This document shows, piece after piece, positions 63,809-64,000 of a DNA stretch of 64,000 nucleotides. The notes under the pieces were generated by a model. It worked only from the letters and a program-made list of their open reading frames with translations, was not told where the DNA came from and did not search any database. The translations under genes were made by a program, and so were the position numbers. The stretch lies in the NCBI RefSeq assembly GCF_006439015.1, contig NZ_RCZG01000001.1:310001-374000 (forward strand). The letters run 5' to 3'. This DNA comes from Mycolicibacterium hodleri (GTDB taxonomy: Bacteria > Actinomycetota > Actinomycetes > Mycobacteriales > Mycobacteriaceae). The first letter of the stretch is position 1, and every line of letters starts with the position of its first letter.

Positions 63809-64000
63809 ATGCCCGACGTCGTGTTCACCGTCGACCAGGCTCGTTCGATGCGCGATCAGACGGTGCCTGGACACAACCGCTGGCATCCGGACATTCCACC
63901 GGCCACGCGCGTACGGCCGGGACAGTCGATCCGGGTCGAGTGCCGGGAGTGGACCGACGGCCAGATCGGAAACAACGACTCCGCCAACGATGTTCGCGAC
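63809..64000 (+). CDS. fmdA: Formamidase/acetamidase FmdA, 5' part (runs off window)
   Basis: The first 64 codons of a gene that continues past the window. It reads MPDVVFTVDQARSMRDQTVP, GHNRWHPDIPPATRVRPGQS, then IRVECREWTDGQIGNNDSAN. These match the start of the FmdA/AmdA formamidase-acetamidase family, including the conserved NRWHPDIPP and DGQIGNND segments. The enzyme hydrolyses formamide and other small amides to ammonia and the acid. AAGGAG lies six bases upstream of ATG 63809. Confidence 0.88.
   Translation, partial: MPDVVFTVDQARSMRDQTVPGHNRWHPDIPPATRVRPGQSIRVECREWTDGQIGNNDSANDVRD

Overview
The window is high-GC DNA from a fast-growing mycobacterium (Mycolicibacterium/Mycobacterium type). 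The evidence is an MmpS/MmpL lipid-transport pair, a wax-ester/diacylglycerol acyltransferase (WS/DGAT), a cutinase, a PknB-type kinase with four PASTA repeats, an Lsr2-family protein, a mycothiol-dependent-isomerase-like protein, F420/FMN luciferase-like (LLM) oxidoreductases and frequent GTG starts. No rRNA, CRISPR array, intact tRNA or transposase gene was recognised.

Layout. 1-0.5 kb: 3' end of an unrecognised gene. 0.7-10.1 kb: a catabolic block that looks acquired. A degenerate 3' half of tRNA-Ala(GGC) lies on its left, two ungapped 127-nt direct repeats (about 79% identical) lie at 0.7 and 9.5 kb, and a quinone-oxidoreductase gene is cut off exactly at its right edge. It holds a hydrolase-LuxR fusion, a methyltransferase, an SRPBCC protein, an N-acyl-D-amino-acid-deacylase-type amidohydrolase, an unknown protein, an MDMPI-fold protein, an LLM oxidoreductase, a TetR regulator, a hydrolase and a PPOX protein with a DosR-like box. 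10.1-12 kb: glyoxalase-DoxX-(truncated reductase) operon divergent from a MarR regulator with two perfect palindromes. 12-20 kb: a five-gene operon (Baeyer-Villiger monooxygenase, aldehyde dehydrogenase, butanediol-type dehydrogenase, acetoin-reductase-type SDR, LLM oxidoreductase) divergent from an AcoR/MimR-like activator. 20-26 kb: LysR / acyl-CoA dehydrogenase / CoA-transferase / SDR, then TetR / FAD monooxygenase with twin operators. 26-33 kb: a small secreted protein, an arylsulfatase, and a stretch of decayed genes (CaiB family, aldehyde dehydrogenase, membrane protein, P450) around intact TetR, DUF202, protoglobin and TSUP genes. 33-43 kb: lipid metabolism (WS/DGAT, esterase, secretory lipase, acyl-CoA ligase, desaturase) plus an apparently second enolase. 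43-50 kb: signalling and envelope genes (STAS, GAF-ANTAR, cutinase, PASTA kinase) and a PRISE-type reductase. 50-54 kb: mmpS-mmpL. 54-58.5 kb: VOC, thiamine-binding protein, SDR/TetR pair, enoyl-CoA hydratase, Lsr2 paralogue. 58.7-64 kb: drug/metabolite exporter, HAD hydrolase, a phosphotransferase interrupted by a stop codon, a second amidohydrolase paralogue, then fmdB and the start of fmdA (formamidase).

How it works together: most of the window is accessory metabolism arranged as small regulator-plus-enzyme modules. Each regulator (MarR, AcoR-like, LysR, four TetRs) sits beside its target, and in most cases a visible inverted repeat lies in the divergent promoter. The themes are oxidation of ketones, alcohols and acyl-CoAs, and storage or export of lipids.
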